From positions 62,001 through 126,000 of the forward strand of contig NZ_LSRE01000018.1 of the NCBI RefSeq assembly GCF_001575205.1: a stretch of 64,000 bases of DNA. Direction: 5' to 3'. A program made the translations under genes and the position numbers. The notes under the pieces are model-generated. The model saw nothing but the letters and a program-made list of their open reading frames with translations, was not told the DNA's origin and did no database searches. This document shows positions 1 to 8,608 of this stretch, piece by piece. How positions within the stretch are numbered: the first letter of the stretch is position 1; each line of letters opens with the position of its first letter. The stretch is from Tsukamurella pseudospumae (GTDB lineage Bacteria > Actinomycetota > Actinomycetes > Mycobacteriales > Mycobacteriaceae).

Positions 1-386
1 CGAAGGCCGCCACCGGTAAGACCGGTGACGCCCTGCTGCAGATCCTCGAGACCCGCCTCGACAACGTCGTGTACCGCGCCGGCCTGGCGCGCACCCGCCG
101 TCAGGCCCGCCAGCTGGTGACCCACGGTCACTTCACGGTGAACGGCGTCCGCGTGGATGTTCCCTCGTACCGCGTCTCGCAGTACGACATCATCGACGTG
201 CGCCCGAAGTCGCTGGGCACCACGCCGTTCCAGATCGCGCGTGAGACCTCTGCCGAGCGCACCGCTCCGGCATGGCTCCAGGTGGTTCCGTCGACCCTGC
301 GCATCCTCGTGCACCGCGTGCCCGAGCGTGAGCAGATCGTCGTGCCCTTCCAGGAGCAGCTCATCGTCGAGTACTACTCGAAGTAA
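1..386 (+). CDS. rpsD: 30S ribosomal protein S4 (3' part)
   Basis: This is the C-terminal part of S4, a primary 16S rRNA-binding protein of the small subunit; the start lies outside the window. Reading from base 3, about 127 residues are visible. They contain the S4 RNA-binding domain, with the characteristic RLDNVVYRAGLA segment followed by RRQARQLVTHGHFTVNG and VPSYRV. The protein ends normally in a short tail (VEYYSK). It lies 86 bp upstream of rpoA in the same direction, the usual actinobacterial order. The family assignment is certain; only the missing 5' end is unknown. Confidence 0.97.
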   Translation, partial: KAATGKTGDALLQILETRLDNVVYRAGLARTRRQARQLVTHGHFTVNGVRVDVPSYRVSQYDIIDVRPKSLGTTPFQIARETSAERTAPAWLQVVPSTLRILVHRVPEREQIVVPFQEQLIVEYYSK

Positions 387-472
387 GCACTGCACGGTCG
401 CCGGCGGATTCGCCGCCGGCGACCTGTTAACGGGCGTCAAATAGCGGACGCCCAGAGAGAAGGAATCACTCA

Positions 473-1531
473 ATGCTCATCTCGCAGCGACCCACTCTCA
501 GCGAAGAGGTCATCTCCGAGGCGCGCTCGAAGTTCATCATCGAGCCGCTGGAGCCGGGCTTCGGTTACACGCTGGGCAACTCGCTCCGCCGCACGCTGCT
601 GTCGTCCATCCCGGGCGCGGCCGTGACCAGCATCCGCATCGACGGCGTGCTGCACGAGTTCACCACGGTCCCCGGCGTGAAGGAGGATGTCACCGACATC
701 ATCCTGAACCTCAAGGGCCTGGTCGTCTCGTCGGAGGATGACGAGCCGGTCACCATGTACGTGCGCAAGCAGGGTCCGGGCGCCGTCACCGCGGGCGACA
801 TCGTCCCCCCGGCGTCGGTCACCGTCCACAACCCCGACCTGCACATCGCCACCCTGAACGACAAGGGCAAGCTCGAGATCGAGCTCGTCGTCGAGCGGGG
901 CCGCGGTTACGTGCCGGCCGTGCAGAACAAGGCGTCGGGCGCCGAGATCGGCCGCATCCCGGTCGACTCGATCTACTCGCCCGTGCTGAAGGTGACCTAC
1001 AAGGTCGAGGCCACCCGCGTCGAGCAGCGCACCGACTTCGATCGCCTGATCCTGGACGTCGAGACCAAGAACTCGATGACCGCGCGGGACGCGCTGGCTT
1101 CGGCCGGCAAGACCCTGGTCGAGCTGTTCGGCCTGGCGCGCGAGCTCAACGTCGAGGCCGAGGGCATCGAGATCGGGCCGTCGCCGGCCGAGGCCGACCA
1201 CATCGCGGCGTTCTCGCTGCCGATCGAGGACCTCGACCTGACGGTGCGCTCGTACAACTGCCTCAAGCGCGAGGGTGTGCACACCGTGGGCGAGCTCGTG
1301 GCCCGCACCGAGTCCGATCTTCTCGACATCCGCAACTTCGGTCAGAAGTCGATCGACGAGGTCAAGGTCAAGCTGCACACGCTGGGTCTGGCCCTCAAGG
1401 ACAGCCCCGCGTCGTTCGATCCGTCGCAGGTCGACGGATACGACCCGGCCACCGGTACCTGGAGCGACGAGGCGTCGTTCTCGGGCGACGCCGATGGCGA
1501 TCAGGACTACGCCGAGACCGAGCAGCTCTGA
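473..1531 (+). CDS. rpoA: RNA polymerase alpha subunit
   Basis: Alpha subunit of RNA polymerase, 352 residues. The N-terminal domain (about 1-230), which dimerises and nucleates core assembly, shows [18 protein letters not shown]. The C-terminal helix-hairpin domain (about 245-315), which contacts UP elements and activators, shows [11 protein letters not shown] and [14 protein letters not shown]. An acidic tail follows. The ATG is supported by the purine-rich site AGAAGGA 9 bp upstream. It sits between rpsD and rplQ in the conserved ribosomal operon and is probably co-transcribed with both. Length is normal for actinobacteria. Confidence 0.99.
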   Translation: MLISQRPTLSEEVISEARSKFIIEPLEPGFGYTLGNSLRRTLLSSIPGAAVTSIRIDGVLHEFTTVPGVKEDVTDIILNLKGLVVSSEDDEPVTMYVRKQGPGAVTAGDIVPPASVTVHNPDLHIATLNDKGKLEIELVVERGRGYVPAVQNKASGAEIGRIPVDSIYSPVLKVTYKVEATRVEQRTDFDRLILDVETKNSMTARDALASAGKTLVELFGLARELNVEAEGIEIGPSPAEADHIAAFSLPIEDLDLTVRSYNCLKREGVHTVGELVARTESDLLDIRNFGQKSIDEVKVKLHTLGLALKDSPASFDPSQVDGYDPATGTWSDEASFSGDADGDQDYAETEQL

Positions 1532-1565
1532 GCTGAAGAGCTCGTAAACACCCACAGGAGAAACA

Positions 1566-2273
1566 ATGCCTAGGCCCACTAAGGGCGCCCGGATGGGCGG
1601 CTCGGCCTCGCACCAGAAGCACATTCTGGCGAACCTCGCGACCGCGCTCTTCGAGCACGGCCGCATCGAGACCACCGAGTCCCGCGCCAAGCGCCTGCGT
1701 CCCTACGCGGAGAAGCTGATCAGCCATGCCAAGCACGGCAAGCTGGCCAACCGCCGCGAGGTCATGAAGGAGATCCGCAACAAGGACGTCGTGCACGTGC
1801 TGTTCGCGGAGATCGCTCCGGCGGTCGCCGACCGTCAGGGCGGCTACACCCGGATCATCAAGACGGAGAACCGCAAGGGTGACAACGCCCCCATGGCCGT
1901 CATCGAGATCGTGACCGAGCAGCTCGCCGCCACCGAGGGCGCGCGCGCAACCCGCGTCGCCGCCTCGCAGGCCGCTGCCAAGTCCGCCGCCGTCGAGGCT
2001 GCGGAGATCGTCGAGACCGAGGCTCCGGCCGAGGATTCGGCTGAGGGCTCGGACCTCCCCGCCGGCGCGCACGCGCCGCTCGAGGACGTCAACGAGGCTC
2101 CCGAGGGCTTCCCGATCAAGGGCAACGCCGATTCGAAGCTGTACCACCGCCCCGGTACCCGCTTCTTCGAGTCGACGGTCGCCGAGATCTGGTTCGCCGA
2201 CGACGCTTCGGCCGAGGCTGCGGGTTACTCGCTGCCGAAGTCGCAGCAGGAGGACGCCTCCGACTCGGAGTAG
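1566..2273 (+). CDS. rplQ: 50S ribosomal protein L17 with C-terminal extension
   Basis: L17 binds 23S rRNA near the exit side of the large subunit. Residues 1-120 are a standard L17 ([19 protein letters not shown], then the RRREV-type core). At 235 residues it is far longer than the roughly 120-180 residues usual for the family. An Ala/Glu-rich linker (about 120-180) leads to a separate small domain (about 184-225) with the features [18 protein letters not shown] and AEAAGY. I recall this as the sunset-type module appended to several actinobacterial ribosomal proteins; its role is unknown. The ATG has an AGGAG site 6 bp upstream. It closes the rpoA operon. Confidence 0.95.
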   Translation: MPRPTKGARMGGSASHQKHILANLATALFEHGRIETTESRAKRLRPYAEKLISHAKHGKLANRREVMKEIRNKDVVHVLFAEIAPAVADRQGGYTRIIKTENRKGDNAPMAVIEIVTEQLAATEGARATRVAASQAAAKSAAVEAAEIVETEAPAEDSAEGSDLPAGAHAPLEDVNEAPEGFPIKGNADSKLYHRPGTRFFESTVAEIWFADDASAEAAGYSLPKSQQEDASDSE

Positions 2274-2290
2274 TCACCCACGCTTCACCC

Positions 2291-2334
2291 ACGGAACCCG
2301 TCGCACCCTTCGGTGCGGCGGGTTCCGTGCTTTC
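2291..2334 (+). terminator. Rho-independent-like terminator after rplQ
   Basis: Inverted repeat with 17 bp arms (one G-T pair) at 2291-2307 and 2312-2328, a four-base loop, then GCTTTCT. It lies 18 bp after the rplQ stop and ahead of the convergent SRPBCC gene, so it plausibly ends the ribosomal operon. Confidence 0.8.
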
Positions 2335-2403
2335 TGACTCAACAGTGTTGGCCCATGTGCCGACCTGGGACTTCTTCTGCGCCCGGTGCTACCTCCCCTC
2401 GGG

Positions 2404-2865
2404 TCAGGTACGGGTCGTCGCGATCACGGCGTCGACGGTGCGCCGTACCTTCTCCGCGGAGACCCGCGGCAGCGTGAACCGCGCGAGGTAGGCCTCGTCC
2501 GTCACGCGCGACCAGTCGCAGGTCACGGAGACGACGGTGCCGGCGTCCTGCGGTTCGAAGGTCCAGGTCCACTCCACCCCGACGGGCGGTCTGCCGCGCC
2601 CGGCGGGCAGCCACGCGATGCGGCGCTCCGGTTCGAACGCGGTCACGTGGTTGTCCACCGAGTACTCGCGCCCGTCCTCGGCGGTCATCTCCATCCCGAA
2701 GACGTCGCCGACGCCCGTGATCGTCTCGGGGCTGTCGGCGGAGACGCCGCGCAGCATGCCGGACCCGTCGGCGGCGGCGTGCACCGCGGGGCGGGCCAGC
2801 GCCGCGAACAGCACGGCGGGCGGGAGATCGGTGGCCACGGTGACGGTCTGGGAGGTATCGGTCAT
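2404..2865 (-). CDS. SRPBCC (START-like) domain protein
   Basis: A 153-residue protein of the SRPBCC / polyketide-cyclase-like fold, a helix-grip barrel that binds hydrophobic ligands. N-terminal VTVATDLPPAVLFAALA is the usual first strand plus helix. WTWTFEPQDAGTVVSVTCDW is a late strand pair, and the C-terminus is the long helix. The ATG at 2865 was chosen because the homologous fold begins there; residues further upstream look non-coding. It follows the FAD monooxygenase on the same strand after 98 bp and may share its transcript. Substrate unknown; a small-molecule binding or stress role is only a guess. Confidence 0.75.
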   Translation of the reverse strand: MTDTSQTVTVATDLPPAVLFAALARPAVHAAADGSGMLRGVSADSPETITGVGDVFGMEMTAEDGREYSVDNHVTAFEPERRIAWLPAGRGRPPVGVEWTWTFEPQDAGTVVSVTCDWSRVTDEAYLARFTLPRVSAEKVRRTVDAVIATTRT

Positions 2866-2963
2866 CGTCCCGACGGTACGCCGCTCACGATATCGAGTTC
2901 TGCGGCATCCGGGTGCGGAGAACTGCGGCTGGACCGCCGCAGAACCCGACATCGTGAACAGCC

Positions 2964-4151
2964 TCAGGCGTACGCCGGCAGGTCGATGCCGTCGGCCTTG
3001 TCGAACTGCGCCGCCCAGACCAGCCGCATCGGCCACCTCGTGGCGGTCCGGTAGGTGAGGTCGCCCAGCGCGATGCCGAGCCGTCCCATCGGTGCGAACC
3101 CGGACGGGCTGCCGGGCGGCAACTCCTGTGCCGGGCCGATGAAGGGCCGCATCACGGCGTCGTACCGCGCGAGCGCGGCGGGCACGTCACCATCAGCGCG
3201 CTCGAGCTCCCCGGCGAGCACGTACGCTCCCACGAGCGCGAGGGTGGTGCCCAGCCCCGTGAGCGGGGTGGGGCAGTACCCGGCGTCGCCGACGAGGGCG
3301 ACGCGGCCGCGGGTCCACGAGTCGAGCGTGACCTGCGCGAGGTCCTGGTACGCCCAGTCGTCGGCGGTGCGCATGGCGTGCAGCAGTTGCGGGGCGACCC
3401 AGCCGATGTCGGCGAACTCCCGCTCGAACAGCGCGAACTGCTCCTCGCGGCTCAGTCGGCGCGCGTCGGTGCCGCGGATCGCGAGACCTGCCTTGACGGT
3501 GCCGTCGGTGCGCGACGGTCGCACCGAGACCACGCGGCCCCGGCGGGCGGTGTGCATGAGGTACCAGCCCCGGGTGTCCTCGTCGATGGCGGCGGTGAAC
3601 CAGGCGTATCGCAGGCCGATGGGGCGCAGGGCGTCTCCGTCGGGCCCGAAGGCGGCGCGCCGCACGGCCGAGCCGAGACCGTCGGCCCCGATGACGAGGT
3701 CGAACTCCCGGGCCGGCGCGGATTCGAATTCGACGTGCGCGCGGTTCCCGTCCTGCGTGATCGCGGTGACGGTGTCGTCCCACAGGTACTTGACGTCGTC
3801 GGGGACGGCGCCGACGAGGACCTCGGCGAGGTCGCCGCGCAGGATCTCGTGGGTGGAGACGACGCCGTTGCCGCCGAAGGCCTCGACGGGCATGTTCGCG
3901 CCGCGCCGGCCGCGATCGTCGACCTTGACGATGCCGCGCTGATCCAGCAGCCGCTCGGTGGTGGCCGGGCCGAGGCCGAGCCGGTCGATCACGGTGCGGC
4001 CGGCGCCCCGCAGGTCGACGGTCTGGCCGCCCGCCCGGAGCGACGGCGCGCGTTCGACGATCGTGACGCGGTGTCCCTGGCGGGCGAGGAGGAGGGCTGC
4101 GGCGGGACCGGCGATGGAGGCGCCGCTGATGAGGATTCGTAGCTGATTCAT
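2964..4151 (-). CDS. FAD-dependent monooxygenase (PHBH/UbiH-type)
   Basis: A 395-residue class A flavoprotein hydroxylase that would use NAD(P)H and O2 to hydroxylate an aromatic or polyketide-like substrate. Visible motifs are the N-terminal dinucleotide fold (ILISGASIAGPAAALLLARQG, glutamate near 33), the DG motif (VIGADGLGSAVRR, about 155) and the GD motif (ALVGDAGYCPTP, about 287) that binds the FAD ribityl chain. It is divergent from the GntR-TetR regulator, with a perfect palindrome in the 93 bp between them, so the regulator probably controls it. Drug inactivation is typical of such pairs but is not proven here. Confidence 0.88.
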   Translation of the reverse strand: MNQLRILISGASIAGPAAALLLARQGHRVTIVERAPSLRAGGQTVDLRGAGRTVIDRLGLGPATTERLLDQRGIVKVDDRGRRGANMPVEAFGGNGVVSTHEILRGDLAEVLVGAVPDDVKYLWDDTVTAITQDGNRAHVEFESAPAREFDLVIGADGLGSAVRRAAFGPDGDALRPIGLRYAWFTAAIDEDTRGWYLMHTARRGRVVSVRPSRTDGTVKAGLAIRGTDARRLSREEQFALFEREFADIGWVAPQLLHAMRTADDWAYQDLAQVTLDSWTRGRVALVGDAGYCPTPLTGLGTTLALVGAYVLAGELERADGDVPAALARYDAVMRPFIGPAQELPPGSPSGFAPMGRLGIALGDLTYRTATRWPMRLVWAAQFDKADGIDLPAYA

Positions 4152-4214
4152 GATGCGAAGGTACGCCGTATCGAGTGCATCACGCTACAGTGTTGACGTG
4201 GGAAGAACGAAGAA

Positions 4215-4228
4215 GTGCACTAGTGCAC
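4215..4228. promoter_or_regulatory. Perfect 14-bp palindrome, candidate operator
   Basis: GTGCACTAGTGCAC is its own reverse complement. It lies 17 bp ahead of the GTG of the GntR-TetR regulator and 64 bp ahead of the divergent monooxygenase. A TTGACG hexamer at 4193-4198 lies just upstream, so a regulator bound here could block both promoters. It is probably the autoregulatory operator. Confidence 0.6.
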
Positions 4229-4244
4229 CGCTCCGGGCGGCGGC

Positions 4245-5126
4245 GTGAATCGCGCCGAGGAGATCGCCGCGGTGCTCCGCGAGCGCATCGCAGCGGGTCG
4301 GCTGCGGCCGGGGGACCGGGCACCGTCGACCCGGGCGATCATGCGCGATCACGGCGTCGCGATGGGTACGGCCACCCGGGTGCTGGCCCGGCTGCAGGCC
4401 GACGGCCTGGTGGATTCCGCGCCCGGCAGGGGCAGCGTCGTGCTCGCTCCGGGGCGTCCGCGCCCGGCCGAGCCCACCCGGGACACCGTCCTCGCCGCCG
4501 CCATCGCCATCGCCGACGAGGAGTCGCTGCAGGCGGTTTCGATGCGCCGGCTCGCGGCGGCGCTCGACATCCCCACGATGGCCGTCTACCGCTACGTCCC
4601 CAGCAGTGAGGAACTGCAGGCCGCGATGTTGGACCGGGTGCTGGGCGAGCTGGAGCTGCCGCCGCGCACCGCCGACTGGCGGGAGGACGTCGAGGCGCTC
4701 CTCCGTGCCCTGTGGGAGACCATGAAGGCCCACCCGTGGCTGGCGGCCGCGATGTCGATGACCCGGCCGTCGGTGATGCCCGGTGCGATGCCGATGTCGG
4801 AGCACCTGCTGGGCGCGCTCCGCTCCGCCGGCCTGGAACCGCGCGCGGCGTTCACGGAGTACCTGTGCCTGCTGAACCTGGTGCGGGGCCTGGGCGCGAC
4901 GATCGAGCCGGAGCTGGCCGATCGAGCCGCCACGGGCGTCACCGAGGACGAGTGGATCGACACCCAGCTGGGCGAGCTGCGCGCAGCGGCGCCCGCCGAC
5001 CGCTTCCCGACGATGGCGGAGATGCTGCACAAGAGCTACCCCTACGATGCCGACGTGCTGCTCGACACCGCGCTGACGCGCTACCTGGACGGTCTGGCCG
5101 CGGCGGTAAAATCGCAACCGCTATGA
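4245..5126 (+). CDS. GntR-TetR fusion transcriptional regulator
   Basis: A 293-residue regulator with two DNA-binding modules. Residues 1-70 form a GntR winged helix ([28 protein letters not shown], then [19 protein letters not shown]). Residues about 80-123 form a TetR helix-turn-helix ([26 protein letters not shown]). The remainder is a TetR-type ligand-binding helical domain. The GTG at 4245 was chosen because the GntR fold begins immediately after it. The stop overlaps the truA start (ATGA). It is probably an autorepressor that senses a substrate or product of the divergent monooxygenase; the ligand is unknown. Confidence 0.85.
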   Translation: MNRAEEIAAVLRERIAAGRLRPGDRAPSTRAIMRDHGVAMGTATRVLARLQADGLVDSAPGRGSVVLAPGRPRPAEPTRDTVLAAAIAIADEESLQAVSMRRLAAALDIPTMAVYRYVPSSEELQAAMLDRVLGELELPPRTADWREDVEALLRALWETMKAHPWLAAAMSMTRPSVMPGAMPMSEHLLGALRSAGLEPRAAFTEYLCLLNLVRGLGATIEPELADRAATGVTEDEWIDTQLGELRAAAPADRFPTMAEMLHKSYPYDADVLLDTALTRYLDGLAAAVKSQPL

Positions 5127-5950
5127 CTCGCTACCGCCTCGACATCGCCTACGACGGCACCGACTTCAGCGGCTGGGCCCGCCAGCCCGGACTGCGCACG
5201 GTGTGCGGCGTGCTGGAGGAGAACCTCTCGACGGTGCTGCGGACCGCCGTGCAGCTCACTGTCGCGGGCCGCACCGACGCGGGCGTGCACGCCACGGGCC
5301 AGGTGGCCCACTTCGACCTGCCGGACCCGGTGGTGATCCCTGACGGCCTGGTGCGCCGCCTCGCGCGCATGCTCCCGCAGGACGTGCGGGTCACCGCGGT
5401 CGGTGTCGCCCCCGCGGACTTCGACGCCCGGTTCTCCGCGCTGCGCAGACATTACGAGTACCGCCTCACCGACGCCCCCTTCGGCGCGAACCCGTTGCGC
5501 GCCCGCGACACCGCGCCCTGGCGTCGGCCCGTCGACCTGGGTCGGATGCAGGCGGCGAGCGATGCGCTGTTGGGCCTGCACGACTTCGCCGCCTTCTGCC
5601 GCCGCCGCGAGGGCGCGACGACGGTCCGCGAACTGCAGCGCTTCTCCTGGTCGCAGGACGCCGACGGGGTCTGCACCGCGCAGGTCTCCGCCGATGCCTT
5701 CTGCTGGTCGATGGTCCGTTCCCTCGTCGGCGCCGTCGCCGCGGTCGGGGAGGGCCGACGGTCCGCCGACTGGGTCGCCGGGCTCCTCGACGAGCGCGAG
5801 CGTTCGAGTGCGATCAACGTGGCCGCGGCCTGCGGCCTGACGCTGGTGCGCGTCGACTACCCCGCGGACCACGAGCTCGCGGCGCGCAACCTCGCCACGC
5901 GGGACAAGCGTGAGGTGGACGCCCACGCGGGCGGCTGCTGCGGCGACTGA
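5123..5950 (+). CDS. truA: tRNA pseudouridine(38-40) synthase
   Basis: TruA converts uridines 38-40 of the tRNA anticodon arm to pseudouridine. At 275 residues it is of normal length. It shows the N-terminal [18 protein letters not shown] and the catalytic loop [10 protein letters not shown] with Asp52 as nucleophile. C-terminal signatures are DFAAFCRRR and SMVRSLVGA. The ATG at 5123 overlaps the stop of the upstream regulator (ATGA), suggesting translational coupling. In relatives truA follows rplQ directly, so the 2404-5126 genes look like an insertion between them. Confidence 0.97.
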   Translation: MTRYRLDIAYDGTDFSGWARQPGLRTVCGVLEENLSTVLRTAVQLTVAGRTDAGVHATGQVAHFDLPDPVVIPDGLVRRLARMLPQDVRVTAVGVAPADFDARFSALRRHYEYRLTDAPFGANPLRARDTAPWRRPVDLGRMQAASDALLGLHDFAAFCRRREGATTVRELQRFSWSQDADGVCTAQVSADAFCWSMVRSLVGAVAAVGEGRRSADWVAGLLDERERSSAINVAAACGLTLVRVDYPADHELAARNLATRDKREVDAHAGGCCGD

Positions 5951-6019
5951 CGACAGGTTGCGGAGCCGTTCGCCCGCAGTTCATGATCGCGACGCTCACC
6001 GCGTGGATACTCGGGTGAT

Positions 6020-6664
6020 GTGAACCCCTTCGACGTCACCGGCTTCCTCGGTTCCGCGGGCCTGATCGGCCTGGTACTGCTGATCTTCATCGAGACCGGT
6101 CTGCTGGTGGGGTTCGTCTTCCCGGGCGATTCGATCCTGTTCACCGCCGGCATCTTCGCGGCGCAGCCGCAGCCCTTCGCCCACCTGTGGCAGTTGCTGC
6201 TGTTCCTGCCGATCGCGGCGATCCTCGGCGACCAGTGCGGCTACGCCCTCGGTCGGTACGCAGGGCCGAAGGTGATGCGCGGCAGGGTCATGCGCTTCAT
6301 CGGTCAGGACCCGGTGGACAAGACCTACGCCTTCTTCGACAGGTACGGCCCGTTCACGGTGCTCTTCGCCCGGTTCATCGGCATCGTCCGCACGCTGGTC
6401 CCGGTGTTGGCGGGGTTCTCGAAGATGGATCACCGCAGGTTCACGCTGTTCTCGGTGTTGGGCTCGATCCTGTGGTGCGACGGCATCGTGCTGCTCGGCT
6501 ATTTCCTCGGCGGGATCCCGCTGCTGCGCGACCATCTCGAGGTGCTGTTCATCGGCTCGGCGCTGACGATTATCATCCCGATCGCCGTCACCGTGATCAC
6601 CCGCCGCCGCGCCCGCAAGCGTGAATCCGCGGAACCGGCTCCGCAGGAGACCGCCGCGCGCTAA
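6020..6664 (+). CDS. DedA/VTT-family membrane protein
   Basis: A 214-residue integral membrane protein of the DedA (VTT/SNARE-associated) family, which includes undecaprenyl-phosphate and phospholipid recycling translocases. Four to five hydrophobic segments are visible: about 8-30, 36-55, 62-80, 135-160 and 172-195. The family motif FARFIGIVRTLVPVLAGFSKM (about 116-136) carries the conserved arginines and the Pro-Gly pair. The start is a GTG with no strong ribosome site. It lies between truA and the ESX locus. Substrate is not determined from sequence. Confidence 0.85.
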   Translation: MNPFDVTGFLGSAGLIGLVLLIFIETGLLVGFVFPGDSILFTAGIFAAQPQPFAHLWQLLLFLPIAAILGDQCGYALGRYAGPKVMRGRVMRFIGQDPVDKTYAFFDRYGPFTVLFARFIGIVRTLVPVLAGFSKMDHRRFTLFSVLGSILWCDGIVLLGYFLGGIPLLRDHLEVLFIGSALTIIIPIAVTVITRRRARKRESAEPAPQETAAR

Positions 6665-6674
6665 CCTCCCTCGC

Positions 6675-7883
6675 ATGATCGGGTTGGGGGACCCGGCGCG
6701 CATTCTCATCGATTGCGCGGGGGATGAATGGTACGTACACGGGCCCGACGGTGCCGTGCACGCCCTGGCCGCTCCGGCGGCCACGGGCGAGTTCGCGGCG
6801 CCCGCCGAGACGACCCGCCGGTGGGCGCAGTGGCTCGCCGATGCGGCGAGCGGCAGCGCGCCGTCGCGCTTCTGGACGGTGCTGGCGCCCAGCGTCTTCG
6901 GCGCACCGCGGCGGAGTCTCCTCGCGGCGGCCGCGGGATCCCTCGGCGTCGCGGCGGAGGTGCTCCCGCGGGCCGAGGCGGTCGTCCGCGCGATCGGCCT
7001 CCTCGATTGCCGGCGGGCCCTGGTTCTCGAGTGCCGCGGTCCGGTCGCGCAGGCTCACGTCCTCGAATCCGCCGACGGTGCCTGGCTTCCCGTCGCCGCC
7101 TCGTCGCACCCGGATCCGGTGCGGGCGGTGCGGGCGGTCCTCGACGAGCGGGTCGATCAGGCCCTCGTCGACGGTCCGCCGGAGGTGTACGAAGCCGTCC
7201 GCGCCGCGCTCGCCGCGGAGAAGCTCTGGCGCGTGGTCCGGACGGACCCGGCGGAGGTGCTCGCGGCTCTCGCCGCGCCGCCGCGGGAGGCGGTGGCGCG
7301 AATGTGCGGTCGTCCGTCTGAAGAATCGCCGAGACGAACGACCGCACATTTCCGGCGCTGGCCGCTGATCACCGCCGGCGCCGGGACCGTCGGGGTGATC
7401 GCCGTCGGTGCGGTGGCGTGCCTGCCCGGGACACCGCCGTCGGCGCCCGAGCGTCCCGTGCCACCTGCGGAGACCTTCGTCCGCGTCGCCTTCGACGGTG
7501 CCGTCGTCGACCTCCCGCAGGGCTGGGCGCTCACCGAACCCGCGCCGGGGCGTCGCCTCGCGCAGGCCGGCGACGGCCGCCGCGTCACCGTGGTGCGGAC
7601 CCGCCTGCGGGCACCGTCGGACACCGCGGCGGTGGCGGCGGATCTCGAAGCGGCCCTCGCCCGGCGCGGCGACCGCAGGATCACCGACTTGAATCCGGCC
7701 GCGCGGGTCGCGGGGCGGGAGGTGATCGGCTACCGCGAACAGCTCGATGCGGAACGGTTCGTGGACTGGTACGTGGTCGTCGCGGGGGCGGCGCAGCTCA
7801 GCGTGGGTTGTGAGGCCGGGCGTACGGCGGCACCGCTGGCGGGCGCGTGTGAGCGCGCCGTCGGCACCGTGCGGGAGGAATGA
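6675..7883 (+). CDS. Type VII secretion-associated protein, Rv3446c-like
   Basis: A 402-residue protein resembling the ESX-4-linked Rv3446c family. The N-terminal half is an actin-like or nucleotide-binding-like soluble region beginning ARILIDCAGDEWYVHGPDG. A single transmembrane segment lies near 230-250 (ITAGAGTVGVIAVGAVA). The C-terminal part (about 270-400) is predicted extracytoplasmic (VAFDGAVVDLPQGW, then VDWYVVVAGAAQLSVGCE). The ATG at 6675 was chosen over an upstream start because it begins the recognisable fold and avoids overlap with DedA. It heads the ESX gene run; its function is unknown. A long inverted repeat lies inside the gene just before the membrane segment. Confidence 0.75.
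   Translation: MIGLGDPARILIDCAGDEWYVHGPDGAVHALAAPAATGEFAAPAETTRRWAQWLADAASGSAPSRFWTVLAPSVFGAPRRSLLAAAAGSLGVAAEVLPRAEAVVRAIGLLDCRRALVLECRGPVAQAHVLESADGAWLPVAASSHPDPVRAVRAVLDERVDQALVDGPPEVYEAVRAALAAEKLWRVVRTDPAEVLAALAAPPREAVARMCGRPSEESPRRTTAHFRRWPLITAGAGTVGVIAVGAVACLPGTPPSAPERPVPPAETFVRVAFDGAVVDLPQGWALTEPAPGRRLAQAGDGRRVTVVRTRLRAPSDTAAVAADLEAALARRGDRRITDLNPAARVAGREVIGYREQLDAERFVDWYVVVAGAAQLSVGCEAGRTAAPLAGACERAVGTVREE
7301..7350. repeat. Intragenic inverted repeat with 19-bp arms
   Basis: Arms at 7301-7319 and 7332-7350 (AATGTGCGGTCGT plus CGTCT on the left) pair with one mismatch around a 12-base loop. It lies within the linker just before the membrane segment of the Rv3446c-like gene, in frame. 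Such a long repeat inside coding sequence is unusual and could be a dispersed palindromic element. Confidence 0.75.
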
Positions 7884-7900
7884 ATCATGAAGGGGGAGAG

Positions 7901-8194
7901 ATGACCATCGCCACATCGACGAACGGTGGGCTGCGGGTGCGCGCGAACGACCAGGGCACGCCGCTGCACATCGCCATCGAGCGGACCGAACTGCGCCGCG
8001 AGCCGCAGGATCTCGCGGATGCGATCGTCCGGCTGTGCCGCGACGCCGCCACCACGGCCGGGCTCCGGCGCCGCGCCGAACTCGAACGCGCCGGCGTCGC
8101 CGAGGAGGTGCTGCGGGCGATGCGCCTGCCCGACCCGCCGGCGCCGCAGGAGCGGCCGGACGACGCGGTCGGCACGTGGCTGCGGCGGGTCTGA
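7901..8194 (+). CDS. Small ESX-locus protein, YbaB-like half-domain
   Basis: A 97-residue protein that I do not recognise by name. It has a short beta-rich start (GGLRVRANDQGTPLHIAIERTEL) followed by a long amphipathic helix (LADAIVRLCRDAATTAGLRRRAEL) and a proline-rich end. This strand-strand-helix order resembles the second half of the YbaB/EbfC fold seen in the next gene. The ATG at 7901 is preferred because GGGGGAG lies just ahead of it; an upstream ATG at 7880 overlaps the previous stop but is too close to its purine tract. It probably works with its neighbour in the ESX operon. Confidence 0.65.
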   Translation: MTIATSTNGGLRVRANDQGTPLHIAIERTELRREPQDLADAIVRLCRDAATTAGLRRRAELERAGVAEEVLRAMRLPDPPAPQERPDDAVGTWLRRV

Positions 8195-8198
8195 GCCG

Positions 8199-8498
8199 AT
8201 GAGCGAGGAGATGGACCGCATCGAGGCCCGCGCGCACGAGCAGCTGCGGGTGCTGCGCCGCACCAGGATCGAGCTCGACGACCTCCGGGTCGCCGTGTCC
8301 AGCCCGGACGGCGCCATTCGCGTGGAGCTGGACGGGGTGTGCGCCCTGGTCGGCCTCACGCTCGCGCCTGCGGCCTGCCGGTCCGACGGTGCCGTGCTCG
8401 GCCGACGCATCGTCGACGTCTGCGCCGTCGCGGCGCGGGAGGTCGCGGCCCGCCGCGGCGCGGTCATGGAGCGCTTCCATGCCGATATCGCCGGCTGA
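8199..8498 (+). CDS. YbaB/EbfC-family protein of the ESX locus (EspL-like)
   Basis: A 99-residue protein with the YbaB/EbfC organisation: a charged N-terminal helix (about 1-32), strands VAVSSPDGAIRVELDGVCALVGLTL, and a C-terminal helix rich in alanine and arginine. YbaB-fold proteins occur in ESX-1 loci (EspL), where they act as cytoplasmic partners of substrates; the same role here is inferred. The ATG begins 5 bases after the previous stop, indicating one transcript with 7901-8194. The next gene has its own predicted promoter. Confidence 0.7.
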   Translation: MSEEMDRIEARAHEQLRVLRRTRIELDDLRVAVSSPDGAIRVELDGVCALVGLTLAPAACRSDGAVLGRRIVDVCAVAAREVAARRGAVMERFHADIAG

Positions 8499-8529
8499 GG
8501 ACCACGCGCCGGGGCGGAGGAAGATTTCG

Positions 8530-8559
8530 GGATCCGATTCCCGAGCTGGTGCGTCCAAT
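8530..8559 (+). promoter_or_regulatory. ECF (SigM-like) promoter, site A
   Basis: GGATC at 8530-8534, a 17-bp spacer, CGTC at 8552-8555, then CAAT. The architecture and the flanking GGTG before CGTC match three other sites in the window. It lies about 50 bp before the first PE-like gene. The GGAAC/CGTC type is that reported for M. tuberculosis SigM. Confidence 0.75.
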
Positions 8560-8608
8560 TGATGAGGGCCTCGCGCACCGGGCCCCGGGAACACGATGGG
8601 GGAGAGAC

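Noticed and set aside
470-1690. Long open frame antisense to rpoA and rplQ
   Set aside because: Shadow frame of high-G+C coding sequence: composition is Arg/Gly/Asp-rich, no family signature, and it fully overlaps two certain genes.
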